Assembly (NCBI GenBank): GCA_965217565.1
Contig: CBDCIS010000006.1
Location: 372,001 to 436,000 of the forward strand
DNA length: 64,000 nucleotides
Direction of reading: 5' to 3'
Origin: CBDCIS01 sp965217565
Lineage (GTDB): Bacteria > Chloroflexota > Dehalococcoidia > Lucifugimonadales > CATOSD01
Part shown: positions 35,511-45,428 of the stretch, piece by piece
How the letters are laid out: each line of letters begins with the position of its first letter
Position numbering within the stretch: position 1 is the first letter of the stretch
The notes under the pieces: generated by a model
The model's database searches: none
Told to the model about the DNA's origin: nothing
The model's input: only the letters and a program-made list of their open reading frames with translations
Translations under genes and position numbers: made by a program

Positions 35511-36756
35511 ATTTACATCGACTTCATAAATCTCATCAACTTCCGCAACTACGAGAGCGTGGAACTGCCGCTCGAGCGGGGAATGGCGCTCGTACAGGGG
35601 AAGAACGGCCAGGGCAAGAGCAATCTGCTCGAGGCCATCTACCTGCTGGCAATAGCCAAGTCCGCGCGGGCCTCGACGGACAGGGAGATGGTGCGCTGGC
35701 AGCCGGACGAGGGCGAAGTCTATACGCGGGTCGCGGCCAACGTCCGGCGAAACGGTGAGTCTCTGCGCATCCAGATCGATCTCACGCGCCCCCCCCGCGC
35801 AACGGACGGGGAGCCCATCCCCAGAGGGTGGCAGCGGCGAATCCGCGCACCCTCTAGCCGACGTAGGCGGCCCGGACGGCAGGTTCCTTCAGAAGCACGT
35901 CAGGGTCAACGGCGTGCCCAGGCGCGCGTCCGACCTGGTCGGCCAGATCAACGCCGTGCTGTTCACCGCCAATGACCTGGAGACGGTGTACGGCCCTCCC
36001 TCCGTGCGCCGCCGCTATCTCGACATCCTCATCTCCCAGTTGGAGCGTCCCTACCTCAGAGCATTGCAGCGATACCAGCGAATAGTGTATCAACGCAATC
36101 ACCTGCTCAAGATGGTCAGAGAGCGCAGGTCGAATTGCGATGAGCTGGATTTCTGGAACGATGAGCTCGTCTCGGAGGGCAAGCGCATAATGGCTCAGCG
36201 GTCCCAAACCATCCGTATGCTGTCGGAACTGGCGCGGCCCATCCACCAGGAGCTGACCGGCGGCGCGGAGGAGCTCGCGCTGGTGTATCGCCCCAGTGTT
36301 GACATTGGCTCGGAAGACTCTGAGGAGGCATTCGCCAAACGATACCACGACGACATCACCGCGCGACTCGACAGGGAGATTCTCCAGGGCGTAACACTGG
36401 CCGGCCCGCACCGCGACGACCTCCAACTGCTGATAAACGGCATGAGCGCCGGCGCGTACGCTTCCAGGGGGCAGTCCCGCACCACCGTGCTGTCGATGAA
36501 GCTCGCGGAGGCGATGCACATGACGACGCAGCGCGGCCAGGAGCCGGTACTGCTGCTCGACGACGTCCTCTCGGAATTAGACGCCGCGCGGCGCGCCCAG
36601 GTGCTCGAGAGGGTCAGCGGGTATCAGCAGAGCTTCATTACGACCGCGGACGCGGACTCAATCGAGGAGCGTTTCCTCTCCAGGATGTCAAGGTTTGTGG
36701 TGCGGCGAGGCTGCCTCTCGAAGATGAGCGCGACCGCCGATGAGGATCCAACGTGA
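35511..36756 (+). pseudogene. recF: recF, frameshifted at a C8 tract; ATT start
   Basis: RecF loads RecA at gaps. The N-terminal frame reads YIDFINLINFRNYESVEL, then the Walker A loop GKNGQGKSNLLEAIYLLA. At the run of eight C (35789-35796) the homologous frame moves by one base and continues GRFLQKHVRVNGVPRRASDL, TLAGPHRDDLQLLING and LLLDDVLSELDA (Walker B) to 36756. Removing one C restores a full-length protein of about 415 residues. The only start that includes the NFRNYE region is ATT at 35511, six bases after GAGGT. Either a real broken allele, slippage, or a sequencing error. Confidence 0.87.
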
Positions 36757-36774
36757 ACGTGCAGGAGGCCAACC

Positions 36775-37563
36775 ATGCCGGATGAACTGGCGCAGGCGAT
36801 TGAATCCGCCGCGAGACTGATTGTGGAATCGACCTACGTTGTCGCGCTGTCGGGCGCGGGGCTATCCGTGGAGAGCGGCATACCCACGTTTCGAGGAGAA
36901 GGCGGACTATGGACCCGAATAGGCGAGCCCAGTATGAGCGGCTATCAAGAGTTCCTGGCAGACCCATCTGGCTGGTGGAGGCGGCAGCAAGACCACGAGG
37001 CCGGCCCGGAGCGCAGTCACTTTCGAGAGGCAATCGAAAGCGCCGAACCAAACCTGGGGCACTACGCCCTGGCGGAGTTGGAGCGGCTCGGCATACTCAG
37101 GATGACCATCACCCAAAACGTGGACGATCTGCACAACAGGGCAGGCTCGCGGCGACTCACGGAGATTCACGGCAACCGCACCAGAGTGCGCTGCATAGAC
37201 TGTGAAGCGCGATGGAGCAGGAGGCAGTTCGAGCTTCAGGATGGCCGCGCGGATTGCCCGGAGTGCGGGGGTCTCGTCAAGGGCGACACGGTCATGTTTG
37301 GCGAGCCGATTCCCCGCAGCGTGCTGGACACGTGCTTCCTAGAGACCGAGCGATGCGACTGCATGATCGTCGTCGGTACGTCGGCAACCGTGTACCCCGC
37401 GGCGAGTTTTCCTGAGATGGTGAAGGGGCGCGGCGGGCTGGTAATCGAGGCCAATCCCAACGAAACGCCGCTGTCCGGCATCGCGGACGTTGTGCTGCGG
37501 AGTTCGACCAGCGAATCCCTGCCCGGCCTCGTGGAGCGCATCAGCGCGTTGAAGCGGGTCTAG
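36775..37563 (+). CDS. NAD-dependent protein deacylase (Sir2 family)
   Basis: A 262-residue sirtuin. GAGLSVESGIPTFRG binds NAD, TITQNVDDLHNRAG and EIHGNRTRVRC carry the catalytic histidine region, and CIDCEARW with CPECGGLVKG form the four-cysteine zinc site. VVGTSATVYPAASFP completes the Rossmann fold. It removes acyl groups from lysines with NAD. The usual class III (SIRT5-like) Tyr/Arg pair is not obvious. GGAGG precedes the start, 18 bases after recF. Confidence 0.93.
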   Translation: MPDELAQAIESAARLIVESTYVVALSGAGLSVESGIPTFRGEGGLWTRIGEPSMSGYQEFLADPSGWWRRQQDHEAGPERSHFREAIESAEPNLGHYALAELERLGILRMTITQNVDDLHNRAGSRRLTEIHGNRTRVRCIDCEARWSRRQFELQDGRADCPECGGLVKGDTVMFGEPIPRSVLDTCFLETERCDCMIVVGTSATVYPAASFPEMVKGRGGLVIEANPNETPLSGIADVVLRSSTSESLPGLVERISALKRV

Positions 37564-37696
37564 GCGAGCTGTATCCGGGCGGGCCGAATCGGTAGCCAGC
37601 TTGAGACGAATGTTGTAGAATCCCCAAGACTCGAACGCTTGGGAGGTCAGCCGGCACACTGAGACGAGCAAACCCACTCACGGGAGTCTCCGGCCT

Positions 37697-39037
37697 GTGA
37701 GGATGTTCAACCGCAAGGAACCAACGCCCGCTTTGCCTGGGCCAACCCCGACTCGAAAGCGCGGGATATTCTATGGTTGGTGGATCGTCATCGCGGGCGG
37801 CTTGGGCATGTCCTTCTCGGCCGGGGTCAACTTCCACGGCTTCGGCAACTTCATCATTCCTCTTCAGCACGAGTTCGGCTGGAATCGGACGCTGATTTCG
37901 GTCGCCTTCTCACTGGCCCGCCTGGAATCCGGCCTGTTCGGCCCCGTAGAGGGGTGGCTGGTTGATCGGCTGGGGCCGCGTCGCCTCATCTTCATCGGCG
38001 TACCGATCATGGCCCTGGGTTACGTTCTTCTTAGCCGGGTCGGAGGGTTCTGGAAAATCAGCGCGTTCTGGTCTTTTGCCATCGTCTATGTTCTCCTCAT
38101 TTCGCTAGGCAACAGCATCGGCATGGGTATGCCAATGACGACGGCGGTAGCCAACTGGTTCAACAGAAAGCGCGGGCTGGCATTCGGGCTGATGTGGTCC
38201 GGCATAGGACTTGGCGGGGTGTTCGTGCCGCTCCTGGGATGGCTGGTGGAGAATTTCGGCTGGCGTGACGCGGCCCTGATAGTCGGCATCTTCGTCTTCG
38301 TGGTGGGCACGCCAATCGGCCTCGTGATGAGGCACCGCCCCGAACCATACGGTTACCTTCCCGACGGGGACGAGCCCAAGACCCAGCGCGACGGGGTGAG
38401 TCGAGCGCGCGCCATGCAACCCGACCTCTCGCATGACTTCACGGCGGGCGAGGCGATGAGAACGTCGAGTTTCTGGTACCTGACGCTCTCTATTGCGGCG
38501 CGTTCGCTCGTAAGTGGCGGCGTCGGGCTGCACCTCGTCCCCTACTTCGTTGGGCTGAGGGCGTCGCCGGTGTTCGCGGCTACCCTGGCGGGGTCGGTCG
38601 GCGTGATGAGCATCCCCGGCAGGCTTGGACTGGGCTGGCTCGGCGATTACGTCAACAAGCGCTACGTCATGGCGTCCTCCCTCATCCTGATGACGATAGC
38701 CATCGTGATGATGGCGCGGGCCACCAACATCAACAGCGCAATGCCCGCGCTGCTTGTTTACGCCGCGGCCCAGGGCGGCATCTCGGTGATTCCGCAGGCC
38801 CTGTTCGCGGAGTACTTCGGGCGCAAGTCATACGGTACAATCCAGGGGTTCCGCAGCAGCATCCAGATGACCGGAATAATCATAGGGCCGGTAGTCTCCG
38901 GGTTCATATTCGATCAGACGGGCAACTACTCGATCGCCTTTTTTGGCTTTTCCGTGGCTACCGTCGTATCCTTCGTGCTGGTGCTCCTGGCAAACCCTCC
39001 AAAGACACGAACCACGACCAGGTCCGCCACGCCATAG
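37697..39037 (+). CDS. MFS transporter
   Basis: A 446-residue major facilitator with about 12 membrane helices, starting FYGWWIVIAGGLGMSFSAGV and carrying the loop 2-3 signature GWLVDRLGPRRLIF. It resembles monocarboxylate/oxalate-formate-antiporter-type MFS proteins (first helix FYGWW, NWFNRKRGLAFGL). Substrate unknown. The start is a GTG at 37697 or an ATG two codons later. A similar but distinct MFS gene is at 48564. Confidence 0.87.
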   Translation: MRMFNRKEPTPALPGPTPTRKRGIFYGWWIVIAGGLGMSFSAGVNFHGFGNFIIPLQHEFGWNRTLISVAFSLARLESGLFGPVEGWLVDRLGPRRLIFIGVPIMALGYVLLSRVGGFWKISAFWSFAIVYVLLISLGNSIGMGMPMTTAVANWFNRKRGLAFGLMWSGIGLGGVFVPLLGWLVENFGWRDAALIVGIFVFVVGTPIGLVMRHRPEPYGYLPDGDEPKTQRDGVSRARAMQPDLSHDFTAGEAMRTSSFWYLTLSIAARSLVSGGVGLHLVPYFVGLRASPVFAATLAGSVGVMSIPGRLGLGWLGDYVNKRYVMASSLILMTIAIVMMARATNINSAMPALLVYAAAQGGISVIPQALFAEYFGRKSYGTIQGFRSSIQMTGIIIGPVVSGFIFDQTGNYSIAFFGFSVATVVSFVLVLLANPPKTRTTTRSATP

Positions 39038-39039
39038 GC

Positions 39040-39222
39040 ATGGCTATCCAGCGCAAGGTCTTCGGAACCCTCAAACGGGGCTACGGGTACAGCCGAGTCC
39101 GCTACCTGGGTCTGGTGCGGAACGCTGTGGAGATGTGGTTCAAGCGGATGGCCTACAATTTGGGGAAGGTGGTCAAACTGTCCGGCCCCGAGCTGTTAAA
39201 AGGTCTCCGTCCGCGGGAATGA
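39040..39222 (+). pseudogene. IS5-like transposase C-terminal remnant
   Basis: Sixty residues including TLKRGYGYSRVRYLGLVRNA and WFKRMAYNLGKVVKL, matching the C-terminal end of IS5/IS1182-type DDE transposases (usual form RARYRGLxxNxxxxxLxxxAYNLKR). The catalytic DDE core is absent. It begins two bases after the MFS stop. A fragment, not a gene. Confidence 0.68.
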
Positions 39223-39430
39223 CGGCGGAGCGTAGGCGAGATGGGCCGAAACGGCGTCTGTTTGCTGGCGTCCCCCTTGAGATGGAAGGGATTTATACCA
39301 ATTTGTGGTGATGCCGCCGTATTCTCGCCTGCCGGCTTTCTGGATTCCCGCTTTCGCGGGAATGACGCTAGGGGTTCTTACGACGCATACGCATTTGGAT
39401 GATTCGTGGCGCAGTCAAGACGAAATGGTA
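39223..39430. other. Intergenic, no gene, one palindrome
   Basis: No credible coding sequence between the transposase fragment and metF. A partial GCGGGAATGACGGCGG segment at 39214-39229 and a full palindrome at 39344-39363 suggest debris of dispersed repeats. Confidence 0.55.
39344..39363. repeat. Perfect palindrome ATTCCCGC-TTTC-GCGGGAAT
   Basis: An 8-bp perfect stem with a TTTC loop. Related forms form the centre of the 140-bp elements at 12515 and 52574 and occur, degenerate, at 21617 and 23902. It resembles the layout of the neisserial dRS3 repeat (ATTCCC-N8-GGGAAT) but need not be homologous. Confidence 0.7.
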
Positions 39431-40303
39431 TTAGCTGTGGCCGCGCATGGAGAGGTTGCGCAGGACGGCAGAGACCGAGTAGCTTCTGTTTAGAACGTAG
39501 AAGTGTACGCCGTCAACGTCGCTGTCCCAGAGGTCTCTTACCTGGTTTGTAGTGTGCTCTATGCCTATCTGCCGCACGGCGTCGTTGTCGTCGGCGTGCT
39601 TGACCAGCTTGGCGTTCAGCCCGGGAGGGATGGTCGCGCCGCACAGAGCGGCGAAGCGTTGTATCTGGGGAGTGCTCAGTATGGGCATGACTCCCGCCAG
39701 GATGGGCACGTTGATCCCGGCCTTTCGCGCCCTCTCCACAAACGAGAAGAAGTCGTCGTTGTCGTAGAATAGCTGCGTGATGAGAAACTCCGCACCGAGG
39801 TCGACCTTTCGCTTGGTAAACTCCATATCGACCTGCGCGTTCGGCGACTCCAAGTGTGTTTCGGGGTAGCAACCCGCGGCGATCCCGAAGTCGAAGTTGG
39901 CCTTGATGTGCTCAATCAGGTCCGTCGCGTGGGCGAACCCTCCCTCTACGGGCACAAAGTGATCCTGACCCCTGGGCGGGTCTCCGCGCAGCGCGATGAC
40001 GTTCTGGATCCCCGCGCTCTCCAGCCGCTCCAGCACGTTGTGGACGGCCTCCCGGGTCTGCGCGGCGCAGGTGAGATGGGCCATGGGAAGCAGCGGCGTC
40101 TCTCGCAGCACACGGACGACCATCTCCTCGGTGAGGGCCTGCGTGGAACCACCCGCCCCGTAGGTTACTGACACGAAACTGGGCTTGTGCTTGATGAGCC
40201 GGTCAATCGCTCTGAACAAGGACGTGATGCCCTGGTCTGTCTTGGGAGGGAAGAACTCGAAGGAAACTGTGCGTTCTGAGGCGAGGACGTCGCGTATCTT
40301 CAT
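39431..40303 (-). CDS. metF: 5,10-methylenetetrahydrofolate reductase
   Basis: A 290-residue MetF TIM barrel: VSFEFFPPKT near residue 16, FVSVTYGAGGST, HLTCAA, NVIALRGDPPRG, FLITQLFYD, and VPILAGVMPI. These are the FAD- and folate-binding segments of the family. It reduces methylene-THF to methyl-THF for methionine synthesis. I use the ATG at 40303; a GTG three codons upstream is also possible. Transcribed away from glnS. Confidence 0.95.
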   Translation of the reverse strand: MKIRDVLASERTVSFEFFPPKTDQGITSLFRAIDRLIKHKPSFVSVTYGAGGSTQALTEEMVVRVLRETPLLPMAHLTCAAQTREAVHNVLERLESAGIQNVIALRGDPPRGQDHFVPVEGGFAHATDLIEHIKANFDFGIAAGCYPETHLESPNAQVDMEFTKRKVDLGAEFLITQLFYDNDDFFSFVERARKAGINVPILAGVMPILSTPQIQRFAALCGATIPPGLNAKLVKHADDNDAVRQIGIEHTTNQVRDLWDSDVDGVHFYVLNRSYSVSAVLRNLSMRGHS

Positions 40304-40410
40304 AAATGGCACTACCTGCGTCGGAATTGGTGGGCCCTGGCCGTCGGAGAGCTAACCGGGGATACCTTGACTATGCCAGTTTACCACAGTTGTGCGCCTG
40401 GCATGAAAAT

Positions 40411-40425
40411 GTCCTACAATAGGAC
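40411..40425. repeat. Perfect 6-bp palindrome upstream of glnS and metF
   Basis: GTCCTA-CAA-TAGGAC, a perfect inverted repeat in the divergent metF/glnS intergenic region, 82 bases before glnS. It could be an operator or a small hairpin; nothing else supports either. Confidence 0.45.
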
Positions 40426-40434
40426 AACGGCCTT

Positions 40435-40466
40435 GTAGAGGCAATCCTTGTGGTTGCCCTAGTCGG
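40435..40466 (-). repeat. Dispersed repeat, reversed copy
   Basis: GTAGAGGCAATCCTTGTGGT then TGCCCTAGTCGG. On the minus strand this is the same GGGCAACC-ACAAGG-ATTGCC hairpin found at 25476 and 53378, including the GTCGG that follows it in the GTATCAA-bounded elements. Confidence 0.65.
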
Positions 40467-40506
40467 GCTATTTATCAGAACCACACGGAACTAGAGGACG
40501 ACCAGA

Positions 40507-42204
40507 ATGGCAACTAACGAATCCGGGACGGGAGCCGACTTCGTCCGCGGCATCGTCGCGGATGACGCTGAAACGAACAAGTACGGTGGACGGGTGCATA
40601 CGCGCTTTCCGCCGGAGCCGAACGGTTACCTTCACATCGGACACGCCAAGTCCATCTGCCTCAACTTCGGCGTCGCCTCGGAATACGGCGGCATGTGCAA
40701 TCTGCGCTTCGATGATACCAACCCCAGCAAGGAGAACATAGAGTACGTGAACTCGATGAAAGCCGACATCGAATGGCTGGGATTCGATTGGGGGGACAGG
40801 GAGCTCTACGCCTCGGACTACTTCGAGCAGCTTTACGACTTCGCGGTTCAGCTAATCAAGGACGGGAAGGCCTACGTCGATTCGCTTAGCGCCCAGGAGA
40901 TGAGGGAATATCGCGGCACGCTGACGGAGCCGGGGAGGGACAGCCCGTATCGGGAACGGTCACCGGAGGAGAGCCTGTACCTGTTGGAGCGTATGCGCGC
41001 GAGGGAGTTCGAGGATGGCGCCCACGTGCTCCGCGCGAAGATAGACATGGCCTCCCCAAACCTGAACATGCGAGACCCCGTGCTCTACCGCATCCGGCGG
41101 GAGAGGCATCACAGGACGGGCGACGAGTGGTCGGTCTATCCCATGTATGACTTCGCGCACGGCCTTTCAGACTCTATCGAGGGCATCACTCACTCTATCT
41201 GCACGCTGGAGTTCGAGGACCACAGACCACTATACGACTGGATTCTGGACGAGTTGAACGTCTATCATCCTCAGCAGATCGAGTTTGCCCGCCTCCATAT
41301 AAGCCACACTGTGCTTAGCAAGCGAAAGCTGCTCGAGGTGGTCAACAGCGGCCACGTGTCGGGGTGGGACGACCCGCGGATGCCGACGCTGTCGGGGATG
41401 CGCAGGAAGGGCTACACGCCGGAGTCCATCCGCAACTTTTGCGAGCGTGTTGGCGTGGCGAAGAACAACTCGGTTATCGACATAGCGTTGCTCGAGCACA
41501 CCCTCCGCGAGGACCTCAACAAGCGTGCGCCTCGAGTTATGGCCGTGCTGAACCCGCTCAGGGTCGTTATAGACAACTATCCCGATGGGCAGGTGGAGGA
41601 GTTGGAGGCGGTGAACAACCCCGAAGACCCCAGCGCGGGCAGCCGGAAAGTACCGTTCTCCCGCGTGTTGTTCGTCGAGCGGGACGACTTCATGGAGGCC
41701 CCCCCAAGAAAGTTCTATCGTCTCGCGCCGGGGCGCGAGGTTCGGCTGCGCTACGCCTACTACCTCAAGTGCGTGGGCGTGGTCAAGGACGAGGCCACCG
41801 GCGAGGTCTTGGAATTACGCTGCACCTACGACCCGGAGACAAAGGGAGGCTCCGCTCCCGACGGGCGCAAGGTGAGGGCTACGCTCCACTGGGTGTCGGC
41901 GGAGCACTCACTGGAGGCCGAGGTGCGGTTGTATGACCACCTCTTCCTGGACGAAGACGACGGAGACGACGATGAGAGTGAAAGCGTCAGACTGAACGTC
42001 AACCCGAACTCGCTGGTAAGGCTGACGTGCTGCCGCGTGGAGCCGAGCCTGGCGGGCGCGGCTCCGGGCAGCAGGTACCAGTTCGAGAGGCAGGGCTACT
42101 TCTGCGTCGATTCGGTCGATTCCACCGAGGACGCGCTCGTATTCAACCGGACGGTCACGCTGCGCGACGCCTGGGCGCGCATACGAGATAGGGCGAGCGG
42201 ATAG
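40507..42204 (+). CDS. glnS: Glutaminyl-tRNA synthetase
   Basis: Full-length GlnRS (565 residues), a class I synthetase. FPPEPNGYLHIGHAKS has the HIGH motif, LRFDDTNPSKE follows, and HTVLSKRKLLEV is the KMSKS-equivalent loop. The C-terminal half is the GlnRS-specific pair of beta barrels (FYRLAPGREVRLRYAYYLK). Its presence implies direct glutamine charging. GAGGACG lies before the ATG. Confidence 0.96.
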   Translation: MATNESGTGADFVRGIVADDAETNKYGGRVHTRFPPEPNGYLHIGHAKSICLNFGVASEYGGMCNLRFDDTNPSKENIEYVNSMKADIEWLGFDWGDRELYASDYFEQLYDFAVQLIKDGKAYVDSLSAQEMREYRGTLTEPGRDSPYRERSPEESLYLLERMRAREFEDGAHVLRAKIDMASPNLNMRDPVLYRIRRERHHRTGDEWSVYPMYDFAHGLSDSIEGITHSICTLEFEDHRPLYDWILDELNVYHPQQIEFARLHISHTVLSKRKLLEVVNSGHVSGWDDPRMPTLSGMRRKGYTPESIRNFCERVGVAKNNSVIDIALLEHTLREDLNKRAPRVMAVLNPLRVVIDNYPDGQVEELEAVNNPEDPSAGSRKVPFSRVLFVERDDFMEAPPRKFYRLAPGREVRLRYAYYLKCVGVVKDEATGEVLELRCTYDPETKGGSAPDGRKVRATLHWVSAEHSLEAEVRLYDHLFLDEDDGDDDESESVRLNVNPNSLVRLTCCRVEPSLAGAAPGSRYQFERQGYFCVDSVDSTEDALVFNRTVTLRDAWARIRDRASG

Positions 42205-42302
42205 CGAATAGTGGAGAGTGAACAGCGGGATGGCATGGGTTGGGGAGCGACGGTCCGGGCGCGCTCTGGAGACAGGCGGTAGATAGTTTGCGGGAGGTTC
42301 AA

Positions 42303-43372
42303 ATGGCGGGGTTCAACATTGCGGGCAAGGTTCAGACTGTTCTGGGTCTGGTGGGTCCCGGCGAATTGGGCGTTACATTCACGCATGACCATCTGCTGGT
42401 GGATACGGCGCACATGCTCGAGCCGCCAGCAGAGGCGAGCGCGCGGAACCTGTTCTACGCGCCGTTGACCCTGGAGACCCTCGCCTACCGGCGCCATCAC
42501 GGCGCGCGCAACGCGGCGGTCGGCGGGCTCCAGGACATCGACGTCGCCATCGACGAGGCGAACCTGTTCAAACAGTACGGCGGCGGAACCATCGTGGAGC
42601 CGTCCAGCATGGGCATCGGACGCGACCCAGGGGGCTGGCTCGCATCTCCCGCGCGACCGGGGTCAAGGTCATCATGGGCGGCTCCTTCTACGTGGACGCC
42701 TCTCATCCAAAGGACATGAGCGAGCGAGACGAGTCGGAGCTGGTCGAGAAGATAGTGCTCGACATCATCGAGGGCGTGGACGGAACCGGCATCAGGTCCG
42801 GTGTCATAGGTGAGGTGGGCTGCACCTGGCCGCTTACCGACAACGAGCGCAAGGTACTTCGGGCGTCCGGCAGGGCGCAGCAGATTACTGGCGCGCCGCT
42901 TCTGATTCATCCGGGCAGAAACGAGATGGCCCCACTGGAGATTATCGAGATTCTGAGCGAGGTCGGCACTGACTTGAGCCATACCATCATCGGGCACCTC
43001 GATCGCACGGTGTTCGAGAAGCAGACGCTGAAGCGGATGGCGGAGAGCGGTATCTACATGGAGTGGGACCTGTTCGGAAGAGAGGAGTCGTACTACGGCG
43101 CGAACACCGAAATCGACATGCCGGGCGACGCCAAGCGCATGGACGACATCGGCTGGATAGGCTCAGAGGGATACGAGGACAAGATAGTCGTCGCCCACGA
43201 CATCGACTCCAAAGACCGGCTCACGCTCTACGGCGGGCACGGCTATTTCTACATCCTGAACCACATAGTTCCTCGTATGCGGGCGCGCGGCTTCAGCGAC
43301 GATGCCATTCAGAAGATACTGGTTGACAACCCCGCCAGGGTGATGACTTTTTCGGAGCCAAAGGGAGCGTAG
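42303..43372 (+). pseudogene. Phosphotriesterase-like lactonase, frameshifted
   Basis: The first frame starts at ATG 42303 (after GGGAGG) and has FTHDHLLVDT (the HxH metal pair) and IVEPSSMGIGRDPG. At the G5 run (42630-42634) the homologous frame moves by one base, as after loss of a G. It continues GLARISRATG, GSFYVDASHPKDM, GVIGEVGCTW, LLIHPGR, TIIGHLDRT and VVAHDID to 43372. Together they make a complete amidohydrolase-fold PTE/PLL protein of about 356 residues. Substrate unknown. Either a real frameshift or a homopolymer error. Confidence 0.85.
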
Positions 43373-43421
43373 CGGCGAGAAGTCAGTTGTCAGTGGTCGG
43401 TTGTCAGCAAGGAGGAGAAGC

Positions 43422-45374
43422 ATGGGCAAAGCTATTGGGCCGGATTTCGTCTATCAGCTTGTTAGCGCCTCGTCGCCGTCGATTTCGGCGGACGGCGGGC
43501 GGCTGGCGTTCGTCGAGACGCGCGTGGACAGAGATGCGATGAAGTATCGCGCCCGGATAATGGTAAAGGACTTGCCCGACGGCGTCGCGGCGGCCTTCAC
43601 CTCCGGCGACAGCGACGGCAGCCCCAAGTTCGCGCCCGATGGCGCAAGGGTCGCCTTCCTGCGCCCGGACGATGGGGGAAGGCGGCAGGTCTGGCTCATC
43701 TCGGCGACGGGTGGTGAGGCCAATCAGCTGACCACCGAACCGGGCGGGGTGACGGAGTTCGCATGGTCCCCGGATTCCGCGACACTGGCGTTCAGCTCCG
43801 ACGTTGACCCAGACAGGCTGCCCGATGACCACGACCACACGAAGTATCCGCAAGCGCGCGTGGTTACGCGGATTCGCTACCGCGCCGACTCGGTGGGTTG
43901 GCGGGGCAACGCCTTCCGCTGCCTGTTCGCGGTCGATGCGGCGACAGGCGCGGTCCGGCAGCTCGTTGGCGGCGAAGGGGACGACGGCTCGCCCGTCTGG
44001 TCGCCCGACGGCAGCAGAATAGCGTTCATATCCAACCGCCGAGAGGACAAGGACACACGCAGTTTCACGGAAGCCTACGTCGTTTCGGCGGGTGGCGGCG
44101 AAGTCGAATGCTGGTCTGAGGGGCTGGCATACGTGGGCGGGCTAGCGTGGTCTCCCGACGGGAGCAGGCTGGCGGCAATCGGCTCGGAGGACGAGAAGCT
44201 CGCCGCGTCCTATGGCGGGATGCTCTACCTGCTGGAGCCGGGAGTTGCGCCGCAAAGGATCACCGACGGTTCGGTTACGCCAGCCGGAGGGTCTCCGCCG
44301 ATCTCGGCCTCGGCGGAACTTCGCTGGACCGCCGATGGCAGGGCGGTGTTCCTTGCCGATGCTCATGGCGAATCCTACATCTGCGAGGCTCCTATGTCCG
44401 GGGAAGGCGCTCGCAAGGTGGCGGGTGGCGGCGCGCAGTTCAGCCAGGCGACGTTCGATGCCGAGGGGCGCATCGCGGTCGTCTCAGAGCGTTCTCCCAC
44501 AACGTGGGACGAGCTTCGCCTTCTCGACACTAAGGACGGTTCCCGGGCCGCGCTGACGGACTACAACAGGGAGTATTTTGCCGAACACCCGCCGGCGGTA
44601 GTGGAGAGGGTCTCTATCGAGCGCGGCGGTTTCGATATCGATTCCTGGCTGTGGTTCCCGCCCGACTTCGATCCTTCCAAGAGCTATCCCCTGGTGCTGG
44701 ACATTCACGGTGGGCCGAACGGTGCGTTCTACAACGCTTTCGACCCACGCCAACAGACGCTCGCCACGGCGGGGTACATCGTGCTGACGGTCAACCCCAG
44801 AGGATCGTCAACCTACGGAATAGACTTCGTGAGAGCCGTTCAGGAAGACTGGGGCGGGGAAGACTACCTCGACCTCATGGGTGTGGTGGACGAGGTATCG
44901 TCGCGGCCCTACGTCGATTCCTCTCGCATGGGCGTGCAAGGGTACAGCTACGGCGGCTACATGACCAGTTGGGTGGTGGGCCATACGACCAGGTTCGCGG
45001 CGGCCATTGTGGGCGCGCCGGTGACAAACCACTCCAGCTTCTACGGAACGTCGGACATCGGCGTATGGTTCATGGAGGCCAACATGGGCGGCATGAGAAA
45101 GGACGTCCTGGACAAGTACTTCGAGCACTCCCCGCTCACCTATGCTCCCAACGTGGAGACGCCCGTGCTGCTCATGCACAGCGAGGATGACCTGCGATGC
45201 CCTATGGAGCAGAGCGAGCAGTATTTCGTTGCGCTCAAACGGCTTGACAAAGAGGTGGAGTTCGTGAGGTTCCCGATTGGCTCTCACGGGTTCTTCCGCA
45301 CCGGCCATCCGCGAATGAGGGAGGAGTACTTCGAGCGGACACTGGAATGGTACGAGAGATACTTGGGAGGGTAG
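43422..45374 (+). CDS. S9 family prolyl oligopeptidase
   Basis: Start at 43422, four bases after AAGGAGGAG. The 650-residue product has an N-terminal WD/TolB-like beta propeller (SPSISADGGRLAFVETRVD, GSPVWSPDGSRIAF) and a C-terminal alpha/beta hydrolase. The latter carries LDIHGGPNGAFY, the nucleophile elbow GVQGYSYGGYMTSW, the acid in MHSEDDLRCP, and the histidine in IGSHGFFRTG. This is the acylaminoacyl-peptidase/dipeptidyl-peptidase IV-like layout. No signal peptide, so probably cytoplasmic peptide degradation. Confidence 0.93.
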   Translation: MGKAIGPDFVYQLVSASSPSISADGGRLAFVETRVDRDAMKYRARIMVKDLPDGVAAAFTSGDSDGSPKFAPDGARVAFLRPDDGGRRQVWLISATGGEANQLTTEPGGVTEFAWSPDSATLAFSSDVDPDRLPDDHDHTKYPQARVVTRIRYRADSVGWRGNAFRCLFAVDAATGAVRQLVGGEGDDGSPVWSPDGSRIAFISNRREDKDTRSFTEAYVVSAGGGEVECWSEGLAYVGGLAWSPDGSRLAAIGSEDEKLAASYGGMLYLLEPGVAPQRITDGSVTPAGGSPPISASAELRWTADGRAVFLADAHGESYICEAPMSGEGARKVAGGGAQFSQATFDAEGRIAVVSERSPTTWDELRLLDTKDGSRAALTDYNREYFAEHPPAVVERVSIERGGFDIDSWLWFPPDFDPSKSYPLVLDIHGGPNGAFYNAFDPRQQTLATAGYIVLTVNPRGSSTYGIDFVRAVQEDWGGEDYLDLMGVVDEVSSRPYVDSSRMGVQGYSYGGYMTSWVVGHTTRFAAAIVGAPVTNHSSFYGTSDIGVWFMEANMGGMRKDVLDKYFEHSPLTYAPNVETPVLLMHSEDDLRCPMEQSEQYFVALKRLDKEVEFVRFPIGSHGFFRTGHPRMREEYFERTLEWYERYLGG

Positions 45375-45428
45375 CTAGCCTTTCAGTTAGCCGGTTGGTC
45401 AGCTTCGTTTCGGGCGTAGGCTGGGAAT

